In this document: one piece after another, positions 27,351 through 34,961 of the stretch | Numbering within the stretch: position 1 is the first letter of the stretch | How the letters are laid out: every line of letters begins with the position of its first letter | Assembly (NCBI GenBank): GCA_009773555.1 | Contig: WSXZ01000023.1 | Location: 1 to 37,648 of the forward strand | Source: Methylocystaceae bacterium | Lineage (GTDB): Bacteria > Pseudomonadota > Alphaproteobacteria > Rhizobiales > Beijerinckiaceae | Length of the DNA: 37,648 nucleotides | Direction of reading: 5' to 3' | Position numbers and translations under genes: made by a program | The notes under the pieces: model-generated | Told to the model about the DNA's origin: nothing | The model's input: only the letters and a program-made list of their open reading frames with translations | The model's database searches: none

Positions 27351-28027
27351 AAAAGGCTGCGGATAAGGGTCGCCCTTCCGCGCGCACCTATGACGACGCC
27401 TGCGGCGCCGCCCATGCGCTCGATCTTATTGGCGAACGCTGGGCGCTGCTGGTGATGCGCGAACTGATGTTCGGGCCGAAAAGATTCAGCGACCTGCGCG
27501 CCGATCTTCCCGGAATCAGCGCCAATGTGCTGACGCAGCGGCTGGAGCGGCTGGAGGAAATCGGCGCGCTGAGCCGGCGCAAGCTGCCGCCCCCGGCGGC
27601 GAGCCATGTCTATGAATTGACGCCCTGGGGCTACGAGATTGAGCCGGCTTTGAGCGTTCTCGGCCGCTGGGCGGCGCGCTCGCCGCTGCATGACCCGACG
27701 CTGCCGCTCAGCGCCGCCTCGCTGATGCTGTCGTTCAAGACGATGTTTGACGCCCGGAAGGCAGAGGGATTGAACGCGCGTATCGGCTTTCGCATCGGCG
27801 ACGAGACGTTCCTTGCGCATATCCATGGCGGCGCATGCGAGGCTGCGCGGCAATCGTTGGATGGCGCCGACGTCGTCTTCGCCGGGCCGGCGAGGGCGAT
27901 CGCCGCGTCGGTCTATGGCGGCGCGCCGCTCGAGGCGCTTGAAGCTGAGAAGGCGCTCGCGATCGAGGGCGACCGCGCCCTCGCGAAACGATTCACCGGG
28001 CTCTTTCCGCTGCCGCAAAAAGCGTGA
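27329..28027 (+). CDS. HxlR family winged-helix transcriptional regulator
   Basis: The 232-aa protein has the HxlR DNA-binding domain in residues 20-115 (YDDACGAAHALDLIGERWAL, then RFSDLRADLPGISANVLTQR). Cys25 is at the position used for redox or electrophile sensing in some HxlR proteins. A C-terminal extension (about 120-230) resembles an SCP2-like lipid/sterol-binding domain. It is divergent from the VOC operon and likely controls it and itself. There is no ribosome binding site before the ATG, and the predicted -10 ends 9 nt upstream, so the message may be leaderless. No alternative start is seen until Met43. Confidence 0.9.
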   Translation: MKLVKITKKAADKGRPSARTYDDACGAAHALDLIGERWALLVMRELMFGPKRFSDLRADLPGISANVLTQRLERLEEIGALSRRKLPPPAASHVYELTPWGYEIEPALSVLGRWAARSPLHDPTLPLSAASLMLSFKTMFDARKAEGLNARIGFRIGDETFLAHIHGGACEAARQSLDGADVVFAGPARAIAASVYGGAPLEALEAEKALAIEGDRALAKRFTGLFPLPQKA

Positions 28028-28030
28028 GGA

Positions 28031-28720
28031 TCACGCCGCGCTGGCGAGGCTCTCGAAAAGCCCGCGGCCGTCGGTTCCGCCGACGAGCGCGTCGATGAGA
28101 TTTTCAGGATGCGGCATTAAGCCGAGGACATTGCGCCCGTCCGAATAGATCCCGGCGATATCGTTGCGCGAGCCGTTGGGATTAGCCTCGCCGCCGACAG
28201 TGCCGGCGGAGTCGCAATAGCGGAAGGCGACGAGGTGTTCGCCCTCCAGGCGATCTATCGTCGCATCGTCGGCTTCGTAATTGCCCTCGCCATGCGCGAT
28301 GCAGACTTCGATCGTCTGACCCTTTGCATATTGCCGGGTGAAGGCGGTGTCGCTGCGTTCGACCTTGAGATGCTGCATCCGACAGACGAAGCGCAAATTG
28401 GCGTTGCGCATCAGCACGCCCGGCAGCAGGCCGCTTTCGCAAAGAATCTGGAAACCGTTGCAGACGCCGAGCACCAGACCGCCGCGCGCGGCGTGCGCGC
28501 GCACCGCGTCCATGATGGCGGCGCGGCCGGCGATGGCGCCGCAGCGCAGATAATCGCCGTAGGAAAAGCCGCCGGGCAATACGACAAGGTCAGTCCCGGC
28601 GGGGAGCTCGTGGTCGGCGTGCCACAGCATCGCCGGCTCGCGCCCGGTCGCCTGTTTCAGCGCGCGGGCCATGTCGCCTTCGCGATTGGAGCCGGGGAAA
28701 ACGACGACGGCGGCTTTCAT
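28031..28720 (-). CDS. purQ: Phosphoribosylformylglycinamidine synthase, glutaminase subunit PurQ
   Basis: Glutaminase subunit (229 aa) supplying ammonia to PurL for FGAM formation in purine synthesis. The triad is Cys87 in VLGVCNGFQ, and His204 and Glu206 in MPHPENLID. The N-terminus [17 protein letters not shown] is typical. The ATG overlaps the last base of the purS stop (TGATG). PurL is not in the window. With purS and purC it forms the cluster, interrupted by a Uma2-type gene. Confidence 0.97.
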   Translation of the reverse strand: MKAAVVVFPGSNREGDMARALKQATGREPAMLWHADHELPAGTDLVVLPGGFSYGDYLRCGAIAGRAAIMDAVRAHAARGGLVLGVCNGFQILCESGLLPGVLMRNANLRFVCRMQHLKVERSDTAFTRQYAKGQTIEVCIAHGEGNYEADDATIDRLEGEHLVAFRYCDSAGTVGGEANPNGSRNDIAGIYSDGRNVLGLMPHPENLIDALVGGTDGRGLFESLASAA

Positions 28721-28956
28721 CACAGATCGATCTGATAGTTTTCGATCACGGTGTTGGCGAGCAGCTTCTCGCAGGCCGCCTGCAACTGCGCCTTGGCGGC
28801 GCTGGCGTCGGCGCCGGCGAGCTCCACGTCGAACACCTTGCCTTGCCGCACGTTCGCGACGCCTTCGACGCCAAGCGACTTCAGCGCGCCTTCGATCGCC
28901 TTGCCTTGCGGATCGAGGACGCCGGATTTGAGGGTGACGACGACGCGGGCTTTCAT
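28720..28956 (-). CDS. purS: Phosphoribosylformylglycinamidine synthase subunit PurS
   Basis: PurS (78 aa from this start) bridges PurQ and small-type PurL to channel ammonia. It matches the family in [20 protein letters not shown] and in [16 protein letters not shown] take the ATG at 28956; a TTG at 28968 is an alternative, but GGA lies 7 nt before the ATG. Its stop shares one base with the purQ start, indicating coupling. Upstream is the Uma2 gene with a 69-bp gap, so an internal promoter is possible. Confidence 0.95.
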   Translation of the reverse strand: MKARVVVTLKSGVLDPQGKAIEGALKSLGVEGVANVRQGKVFDVELAGADASAAKAQLQAACEKLLANTVIENYQIDL

Positions 28957-29025
28957 GCGCTGTTCCAAGTTCAGATGATGGCGGAACGGTTACTGGCTCG
29001 ACGCGCGAAGCGCAAGCCGGCGCAT

Positions 29026-29589
29026 TTAGAGCAGACCCGTGCCGCGATAGATCTCGCGCAAGTTCATGCATGCGCCGATGACGGGCAGGTCGAGCACGCT
29101 CTCCGCCGTTTCGAAGCGGCGTTCCGAGAACTCGTTGGCGCGATCGAAGGAGACGACTTCAACCGCGTCCTGCGCGATCACGACATATTGGATGAGCGAG
29201 GGCAGGGAGGCGTAGGCTTTCCGCTTCCACCGCAAATCATAGTTCGCGGTTGAGGGCGATAAGACCTCAAACGCTATGATCATGTCGTCGCATTCGGCGC
29301 CTGTGGCGGTCTGCGGACGAACGAGCACATCGGGCACCGGGACGCACATGGGCGAGACGCGAACGCCAATGCCAGGCACGGCCGCCCAACTTGCGTCGGT
29401 TTCCCGGGCGAACTGGCCGAGCGATACGATCAAATTGCTTGCAATGATCTGGTGCAGAAAACTTGCCGTGGCGTTCAAGACCGGCTCCCCCTCGATCAGC
29501 TCCCATTTTTCGTCGTCGGGGCGCGTCGCGGTGAACGCGAAGAACTCCTCCGCGCGCATCGGACCTGAATCGAGATGAGGAACGCCCAT
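29026..29589 (-). CDS. Uma2/DUF820 family protein (PD-(D/E)xK nuclease fold)
   Basis: The 187-aa protein belongs to the Uma2 (DUF820) family, which has the fold of PD-(D/E)xK endonucleases; their biological target is unknown. The core is intact: Asp in [10 protein letters not shown], then Glu and Ser in [16 protein letters not shown] and Lys in [21 protein letters not shown] precedes the ATG at 29589. It lies between purC (19 bp upstream) and purS (69 bp downstream), on the same strand, so it is likely transcribed with the purine genes. Such genes move often and expand in some lineages, so this could be a recent insertion. Codon use is not obviously different. Confidence 0.9.
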   Translation of the reverse strand: MGVPHLDSGPMRAEEFFAFTATRPDDEKWELIEGEPVLNATASFLHQIIASNLIVSLGQFARETDASWAAVPGIGVRVSPMCVPVPDVLVRPQTATGAECDDMIIAFEVLSPSTANYDLRWKRKAYASLPSLIQYVVIAQDAVEVVSFDRANEFSERRFETAESVLDLPVIGACMNLREIYRGTGLL

Positions 29590-29608
29590 GGCGGCCCTTT
29601 GGGATTTC

Positions 29609-30373
29609 CTACTGCACGAGCTTCGGCGCGCCGGTGCGGATCGTCTCGTTTTCCTGCATGATGCCGAGACGGCGCGCGACTTCGGTATAAGCCTCGACCA
29701 GACCGCCCAAGTCGCGGCGGAAGCGATCCTTGTCGAGCTTGTCGTTCGACTTGATGTCCCACAGCCGGCAGCTGTCAGGCGAAATCTCGTCGGCGACGAC
29801 GATTCGCATCATGTCGCCTTCCCAGAGCCGACCGCATTCCATCTTGAAGTCGACGAGGCGGATGCCGACGCCGAGGAAGAGCCCGGAGAGAAAATCGTTG
29901 ACGCGGATGGCGAGCGCCATGACGTCGTCGATCTCCTGGGGAGTCGCCCAGCCGAAGGCGGTGATATGCTCCTCGGACACCATCGGATCGTCGAGCGCGT
30001 CGTTCTTATAGTAGAATTCGATGATCGAGCGGGGCAGTTGCGTGCCCTCTTCCATCCCGAGACGCTTGGCCAGCGAGCCGGCCGCGACATTGCGCACGAC
30101 GACTTCGAGCGGGATGATTTCCACCTCGCGGATGAGCTGCTCGCGCATGTTCAGCCGGCGGATGAAGTGGGTCGGCACGCCGATGCTGTTCAAATGCTGG
30201 AAGATATATTCGGAGATCCGGTTGTTGAGCACGCCCTTCCCGTCGATCACCTCGTGTTTCTTCGCGTTGAAGGCCGTGGCGTCGTCCTTGAAGTGCTGAA
30301 TCAAAGTGCCGGGCTCCGGGCCCTCATAGAGGACCTTGGCCTTGCCTTCGTAGATGCGGCGTCGGCGGTTCAT
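29609..30373 (-). CDS. purC: SAICAR synthetase PurC
   Basis: PurC (254 aa) joins CAIR and aspartate to form SAICAR in purine synthesis. Characteristic motifs are [18 protein letters not shown], the substrate-binding [46 protein letters not shown] and [16 protein letters not shown]. The start is taken at 30373 by comparison with Rhizobiales PurC; a longer start (ATG at 30403) is possible and has GGAGGAG 15 nt upstream. It is first in the cluster purC-Uma2-purS-purQ. The 354 bp upstream hold no gene. Confidence 0.96.
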   Translation of the reverse strand: MNRRRRIYEGKAKVLYEGPEPGTLIQHFKDDATAFNAKKHEVIDGKGVLNNRISEYIFQHLNSIGVPTHFIRRLNMREQLIREVEIIPLEVVVRNVAAGSLAKRLGMEEGTQLPRSIIEFYYKNDALDDPMVSEEHITAFGWATPQEIDDVMALAIRVNDFLSGLFLGVGIRLVDFKMECGRLWEGDMMRIVVADEISPDSCRLWDIKSNDKLDKDRFRRDLGGLVEAYTEVARRLGIMQENETIRTGAPKLVQ

Positions 30374-30727
30374 TGGGATCAACCGGGGCTTGAGGAAGTC
30401 CATGTGGCGGGTCGTCGCTCCTCCGAAGTGTGAACGCATGCCGGCTTCTGGGTGGGAGCGGCGGCGGGCGTGCGCCCTGCCGCGAGCACCGGCGGTCCTA
30501 GCGTCTTTGGCGGCCAGTGACAAGCCGACAGCGCACTCTATCGCAAAGGGAAAGACGATACAATGAAACTGAGAGGACGGCGGCCCAGCGGCGCCGTCGC
30601 CGTGTTGGTTCCTCTCGCACGCGCCGGCGCCAGTAATTTGAGCACTCTGGTCGACGATTTTCCGACCGCTGCCGTTCGCCCCCAGCGACGCTCATGGCGC
30701 AAACACAAAGCGACTTTGGCGTTTGCG
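30374..30727. other. Intergenic region upstream of purC with a hairpin after a stop codon
   Basis: No supported gene is seen here. At 30698-30727, directly after the stop of the small secreted protein gene, cgcaaac/gtttgcg (7 bp) and caaag/ctttg (5 bp) form a nearly continuous stem with a 3-nt loop. No T-tract follows on either strand. The remainder should contain the purC promoter, which I cannot place. Confidence 0.5.
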
Positions 30728-30997
30728 TTACTTCCAGCCGGCCTGTTTCTCGCAGTCCTGCCGGGCCTCAGGATTGGCCTTTTCCCACTGAGTGACGGAT
30801 CGGGTTTCGTTGTCGTCCATCTTCTCGTTCATGCACATGCAATAGGCGCGGATAATGGCGGGCGTCCCGCCTTCCTCGCCTTTGTTATCGCTGATGCATT
30901 GGTTGATCCATTTGAGGTCGTCGCTGGTCATTTTCTGGGCGAAGGCCGGGCTCGTAAGGGCCAAGGCGGATAAAATAACGCATGCAAATTTCTTCAT
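30728..30997 (-). CDS. Small exported protein with four cysteines
   Basis: The 89-aa product has a classical signal peptide (MKKFACVILSALALTSPAFA, cleavage after AFA) and a short mature part with Cys34, Cys53, Cys55 and Cys82, containing AYCMCMNEKMDD. No family is recognised. AGGGG lies 8 nt upstream of the ATG; the frame is open to 31222, but the region upstream lacks a signal sequence and does not look coding. The CxC and the even Cys number suggest disulfide bonding in the periplasm. It is transcribed divergently from the DUF1476 gene. Confidence 0.8.
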   Translation of the reverse strand: MKKFACVILSALALTSPAFAQKMTSDDLKWINQCISDNKGEEGGTPAIIRAYCMCMNEKMDDNETRSVTQWEKANPEARQDCEKQAGWK

Positions 30998-31266
30998 GAA
31001 GCGCCCCTGCTTGGTCCGGTCGCCGGACGGAAAACTCTCTACGCTTGGCAAATTGCCGAATCGGCGCGCCTTTTGCAATTCGGCGCGGCCCGCGGCCATG
31101 TCAGCGTCCGCGCCCGCATCATAGCGGTCGTGGGGCGATTTCGTCGCGGCCAGGACGACGCTTTCCGGCATTGGCTTTGCGCGCGAATACGCATATATCG
31201 AGCCCACGCCGATGCGGCGCATGATCGCCGAGTCCTGATTTAAGAACCACCCGGCCGAGGATGGAC

Positions 31267-31590
31267 ATGAGCACGTTCGACCAGCGCGAAGATTCCTTCG
31301 AAAAACGCTTTGTCCATGAAGAGGAGCTGCAGTTTCGCGCCCAAGCGCGCCGCAACAAGCTGCTTGGCCTCTGGGCGGCCGAAAAGCTCGGCAAGACGGG
31401 CGCCGAGGCGCAGGCCTATGCGGACGCCTTGGTCGCAGCGGAAGTCGCCGCCGACGCCGATGAGCGGGTCGTGGCCTTGGTCAAGAAAGATTTCGAGGCG
31501 GCGGGCGTGAACCAGTCCGAGCATCAGATCCGCCGCACCATGGACGAGATGCTGACCAAGGCGAAGGCCGAGATCAAGTCGGGCCAATAA
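31267..31590 (+). CDS. DUF1476 protein, F1-ATPase zeta-type inhibitor
   Basis: The 107-aa all-helical protein belongs to DUF1476, the family of the zeta subunit that blocks ATP hydrolysis by F1FO-ATP synthase in Paracoccus and other Alphaproteobacteria. It reads MSTFDQREDSFEKRFVHEEE, then RRNKLLGLWAAEKLG, AYADALVAAE and IRRTMDEMLTKAKAE. The inhibitory N-terminus is present, though its strength varies across Rhizobiales. I start at the ATG at 31267: GAGG (31257-31260) is 6 nt upstream, whereas the ATG at 31261 directly abuts it. The upstream 269 bp have no gene. The xerC/D-like gene follows after about 46 bp. Confidence 0.93.
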   Translation: MSTFDQREDSFEKRFVHEEELQFRAQARRNKLLGLWAAEKLGKTGAEAQAYADALVAAEVAADADERVVALVKKDFEAAGVNQSEHQIRRTMDEMLTKAKAEIKSGQ

Positions 31591-31636
31591 CCGACAATTC
31601 ACGGCCTTTATTCATTTTCTTGGGCGATCGTCGCTT

Positions 31637-32623
31637 ATGCGCGATTCACCCGTCAGAGCGCCCCGACAGAAGCCGCTTCCCGACGCCTCCTATTTTCAGG
31701 CGGCGCCGGCGATCGCCGAGGAGGCGGCGCTATGGTTGCGCTATCTTGCCGGCGAGCGGCGCGCCTCCCGGCACACGGTCGAGGCCTATGGCCGGGACCT
31801 CGCCAATTTTTTGGGCTTTCTGGCGCATCATACGGGTGAGCGGCCGGACGCAGCCGCGCTTAAGTCTCTTCAACCCGCCGACCTGCGCGCCTTTATGGCC
31901 AAGCGTCGCCGCGATGGACTGGAAAGCCGTTCGCTGCTGCGGGCGCTCGCCGCCGTTCGCAATTTTCTGCGCTTCATCGAGAAGAAGGGCCTCGCCCGCA
32001 CCGACGTCTTTGGCGCCGTGCGTCCGCCCAAGCGCCCGCACAGCCTCCCCAAGGCGCTCACCGTGCCCGACGCCCGCGATATCGTGGACCCCGAACAGAG
32101 AGCGGGCGAGGCGCGAGAGCCCTGGGTGATCGCGCGCGACGCCGCCGTGCTGGCGCTGCTCTACGGCGCCGGACTGCGAATTTCCGAGGCGCTGTCGATC
32201 GGGAGCGCCGCGGCGCCGGTCGGCGCCGCCGATCGGGTCACGATCCTGGGGAAGGGCGGCAAGAGCCGGACCGTGCCGGTCATCGCGCCGGTGCGCTCGG
32301 CGATCGAGGCCTATCTCGCGCTCTGTCCCTATGATCTTGCCGACGGGCCGCTGTTTGTGGGGACGCGCGGCGGGCCGCTCTCGCCGCGTATCATCCAGCT
32401 CGCCGTCCAGCGCCTGCGCGGGGCGCTCGGCCTGCCCGAGAGCGCGACGCCGCATGCGCTGCGTCATTCGTTCGCCACGCATCTTCTGGGTCGCGGCGGC
32501 GATCTGCGCACGATCCAGGAATTGCTCGGCCACGCCTCGCTGTCGACGACGCAGATCTATACTGCCGTCGACAAGACGCGGCTCCTCGACGCTTACCGCT
32601 CGGCGCATCCGCGCGCGAAGTGA
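31637..32623 (+). CDS. xerC: Tyrosine recombinase of the XerC/XerD type
   Basis: Site-specific recombinase (328 aa) that resolves chromosome dimers at dif with its partner. It has the N-terminal SAM-like core-binding domain (residues about 25-125; HTVEAYGRDLANFLGFL) and a C-terminal catalytic domain with all residues: Arg181 (GAGLRISEAL), Lys206 (GKGGKSR), His273 and Arg276 (HALRHSFATHL), His299 (LLGHASLSTTQ) and the nucleophile Tyr308. XerC rather than XerD is my estimate from the extended N-terminus; it is not certain. There are no attachment-site, phage or integron signs around it, so it is a housekeeping enzyme. A repeat pair follows. Confidence 0.92.
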   Translation: MRDSPVRAPRQKPLPDASYFQAAPAIAEEAALWLRYLAGERRASRHTVEAYGRDLANFLGFLAHHTGERPDAAALKSLQPADLRAFMAKRRRDGLESRSLLRALAAVRNFLRFIEKKGLARTDVFGAVRPPKRPHSLPKALTVPDARDIVDPEQRAGEAREPWVIARDAAVLALLYGAGLRISEALSIGSAAAPVGAADRVTILGKGGKSRTVPVIAPVRSAIEAYLALCPYDLADGPLFVGTRGGPLSPRIIQLAVQRLRGALGLPESATPHALRHSFATHLLGRGGDLRTIQELLGHASLSTTQIYTAVDKTRLLDAYRSAHPRAK

Positions 32624-32663
32624 AACGGAAGGCCGCGTGAAAGCCCTTAGGAGCCGCGAACTC

Positions 32664-32837
32664 TACCCTCCCCTTGAGGGGGAGGGTCGCATTGCGAAGC
32701 AATGCGGGGTGGGGTGACAGCTCGGATGACTGTAAGGGAGGACGCGCACCGAACCGCTCGTATAGCGACAATATTTTGAGACGCGGCTCCACCCCACCCC
32801 GGCGCTTCGCGCCGACCCTCCCCCTCGAGGGGAGGGT
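32664..32837. repeat. Inverted pair of palindromic repeats (family B-like, copy set 2)
   Basis: Unit 1 (32664-32717) has the hairpins taccctccccttgaggggga(gggt) and cgcattgcgaagcaatgcg and then ggggtgggg. Unit 2 (32791-32837) is inverted: accccaccccggcgcttcgc, gccg, and the cctcgagg palindrome in a ccctcccc context. A 73-bp spacer lies between. They fill the space between xerC and the ribBA-like gene and resemble the pair at 18244-18383. Confidence 0.85.
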
Positions 32838-32879
32838 AACACCGTTGACGCCGCTCAATTTCGCGCGCGTGCGCAACTC

Positions 32880-33937
32880 TCACTCCACCGGCTCCACCGC
32901 GCTGATCTCGATGCCGAAGCCCGAGAGGCCGACGAAGGCGCGGGGCTTTGACGACGAGGAGCGCAGACGGATCGAGGAAACGCCGAGGTCCTTCAAAATC
33001 TGCGCGCCGAGGCCGACGTCGAGCCATTGCCGCTTGCGCGTTTCCGCGGCGTTTTCCTCTTGGTCGCCTTGGCCCGCTTGGCCCCCTTGGCGTCCGACAA
33101 TATTGGCCGGGACGCCCGCCGCGCCGTCGCGCAGATAGACCAGCACGCCGCGCCCTTCGCGGGCAAAGCGATGCAGCGTCTTCTTGATCGTGTCGGCGCC
33201 CCCGAACACATCCGCGAGAATATCGGCGCGATGCAGCCGCGTCGGCACGTCGCGTCCGTCGCCAATCGCGCCCAAAACGAAGGCGAAGTGCTGCACGCTG
33301 TCGAACGGCGTCACATAGGCGTGGCCGATCATTGCCCCGGCCTCTGTGGCGACGGGGAAAGTCGCGACGCGTTCGACGAGCTTTTCGCGCGCCTGCCGGA
33401 AGGCGATAAGATCGGAAACCGACACGAGTTTGAGATTATGCGCGCGCGCGAATTCCTCGATCTGACGGCCGGTCATCACCGTGCCGTCGTCATTGGCGAG
33501 TTCGCAAATGACGCCGACCGGCGGCAGGCCGGCAAGCTTGCACAGATCGACGGCGGCTTCCGTATGTCCGGAGCGCATCAGCACCCCGCCGTCCTTGGCG
33601 ATCAGCGGGAAGACATGGCCGGGCCGCACGAAGTCGCTCGCGCCCATATTGCCATTGGCGAGCGCGCGCACCGTATTGCAGCGGTGAACGCCGTGGCGAG
33701 CGGCGCGTCGTTTTCGGCGACCATGGGCGCAAGATGCAGGCGACGCGCCTCCTCCAGCGTGAGCGGCGCGCAGACGATCCCGCTCGTATGGCGGATGACG
33801 AAGGCCATTTTCTCGGGCGTGCAGAGCGCGGCGGCGACGACGAGGTCGCCTTCGTTCTCGCGATCGTCGTCATCGGTGACGATAACGATTTCGCCACGGG
33901 CCACGGCCTCGACGGCTTCAGTGATAGAATGGGACAA
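32880..33937 (-). pseudogene. ribBA: RibBA-like protein, frameshifted/deleted in the RibB domain
   Basis: RibB makes 3,4-dihydroxy-2-butanone 4-phosphate for riboflavin; here it is fused to a GTP cyclohydrolase II-like domain. The N-terminal frame (33602-33937) has DDDDRENEGDLVVAAA and continues to LATAFTAA. The family sequence then resumes in another frame as NTVRALANGNMGASDFVRPG, followed by VLMRSGHTEAAVDLCKLAGL. About 18 residues that normally follow TAFT, including the TTGISA-type loop, are missing, and the frame is lost. The C-terminal domain lacks the zinc cysteines of true GTP cyclohydrolase II (ILADVFGGADTIKKTL). A low-complexity GRQGGQAGQGDQ tract interrupts it. A second ribB elsewhere is expected if this is real. 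Confidence 0.8.
33059..33094. repeat. Four 9-bp tandem units in the ribBA-like gene
   Basis: The units cttggtcgc, cttggcccg, cttggcccc and cttggcgtc are in tandem. In the gene's frame they encode four tripeptides ending in Gln (GRQ GGQ AGQ GDQ), a low-complexity insertion between the cyclohydrolase-like core and the C-terminal WLDVGLGAQILKDLGVSS region. Confidence 0.85.
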
Positions 33938-34034
33938 TGATATCTCCGGAACCCGCCGCTTGCGGCGCCTGCGTCGCTTATCTAGCCTTGCCGCGGCGAC
34001 GTTTCAAACGGGCGGCTGCGCAGCTTTCGCAATT

Positions 34035-34135
34035 GTCATTCCCAACGCGCGGCGTGCGATCGGGAATCTGGGATGCGAACATCGCTGGCATTGCTCTGGA
34101 TTCCCGCTCAGGCCTGCGGCCTGTCGGGAATGACA
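34035..34135. repeat. Inverted repeat pair (family C)
   Basis: Unit 1 begins gtcattccc (34035-34043) and continues to cgggaatctggg; unit 2 (34095-34135) reads tctggattcccgctcaggcc then tgcggcctgtcgggaatgaca. The gggaatgac/gtcattccc ends are complementary across the pair. Such gattcccg/cgggaatgac repeats are widely dispersed in alphaproteobacterial genomes. They sit between the ribBA-like and glycosidase-family genes. Confidence 0.8.
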
Positions 34136-34169
34136 TTGCGGGTTAAGGCGAAGGAGGAGGGAGGCTTCG

Positions 34170-34961
34170 TTGCTCGACTGGGGATCGAATAAGCAAGCGT
34201 TCTCAAGCTTCCTGAGCATGTTGGCTGGCGCTGCCGCGCTGGCGTTCTTATCACTGCCTGCGCGCGCCGGCGCAAGCCCCTGCGCCGAAATCGAGGAGGG
34301 CGGCGCCGCCTACACGCTGTGCGATTTCGATGCGCGCAAGAGCGACATCCGGCTCTTTCTGCGCGACGAGAAAGGCGAAATCTATGGCTCTTTCGCGCGG
34401 CTTGCGGATGGACTGGCGAATAAGGGCGAAGCGCTCGTTTTCGCCATGAACGCCGGCATGTATGCGGAAGATCGCACGCCGGTCGGCCTCTATGTCGAAA
34501 ACGGCCGCACGCTGAGCGGCGCGAATACGCGCTCCGGCGCCGGCAATTTCCATCTGAAGCCCAATGGCGTGTTCTGGGTCGACGGCGCGCGCGCCGGCGT
34601 CACCGAGACGGCGCGCTTCCTAAAGAACCCGCAGCGGGCGCAATTCGCGACCCAATCGGGGCCGATGCTCGTCATCGGCGGGCGCATTCATCCCCGCATT
34701 CATGGGGACGGCATGTCGCAGAAATTTCGTAACGGCGTCTGCGTCGAGGGCGGCCGCATCGTGCGCTTCGCGATCTCCAACCGGCCGGTGACGTTCCATC
34801 AATTCGCGCTGCTGTTTCGCGATCGCCTGCATTGCCCCGACGCGCTGTTTCTCGATGGCGGCTCGGCGTCGGCGCTCTATGCGCCGTCGCTCTCGCGTCA
34901 CGACCGTTTCGCGCCAACAATGGGGCCGATCCTCGGCGTCGTCGAGAAGGCGAGTCGTTAG
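34170..34961 (+). CDS. Phosphodiester glycosidase family (NAGPA/DUF2233) exported protein
   Basis: The 263-aa protein belongs to the NAGPA-like family (DUF2233), which cleaves sugar phosphodiester bonds in known members; the bacterial substrate is unknown. A signal peptide is present ([18 protein letters not shown], cleavage after ARA). Family motifs are [48 protein letters not shown] and [15 protein letters not shown]. The start is a TTG: a strong GGAGG-type site lies 5 nt upstream of it, and no ATG occurs before residue 17. Its stop overlaps the stop of the convergent valS gene by 3 nt. Probably periplasmic. Confidence 0.92.
   Translation: MLDWGSNKQAFSSFLSMLAGAAALAFLSLPARAGASPCAEIEEGGAAYTLCDFDARKSDIRLFLRDEKGEIYGSFARLADGLANKGEALVFAMNAGMYAEDRTPVGLYVENGRTLSGANTRSGAGNFHLKPNGVFWVDGARAGVTETARFLKNPQRAQFATQSGPMLVIGGRIHPRIHGDGMSQKFRNGVCVEGGRIVRFAISNRPVTFHQFALLFRDRLHCPDALFLDGGSASALYAPSLSRHDRFAPTMGPILGVVEKASR

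Noticed and set aside
31637-32623. Tyrosine recombinase as mark of an integrative element
   Set aside because: Its sequence is Xer-like, no attachment repeats, tRNA or mobile genes flank it, and the neighbours are housekeeping genes.
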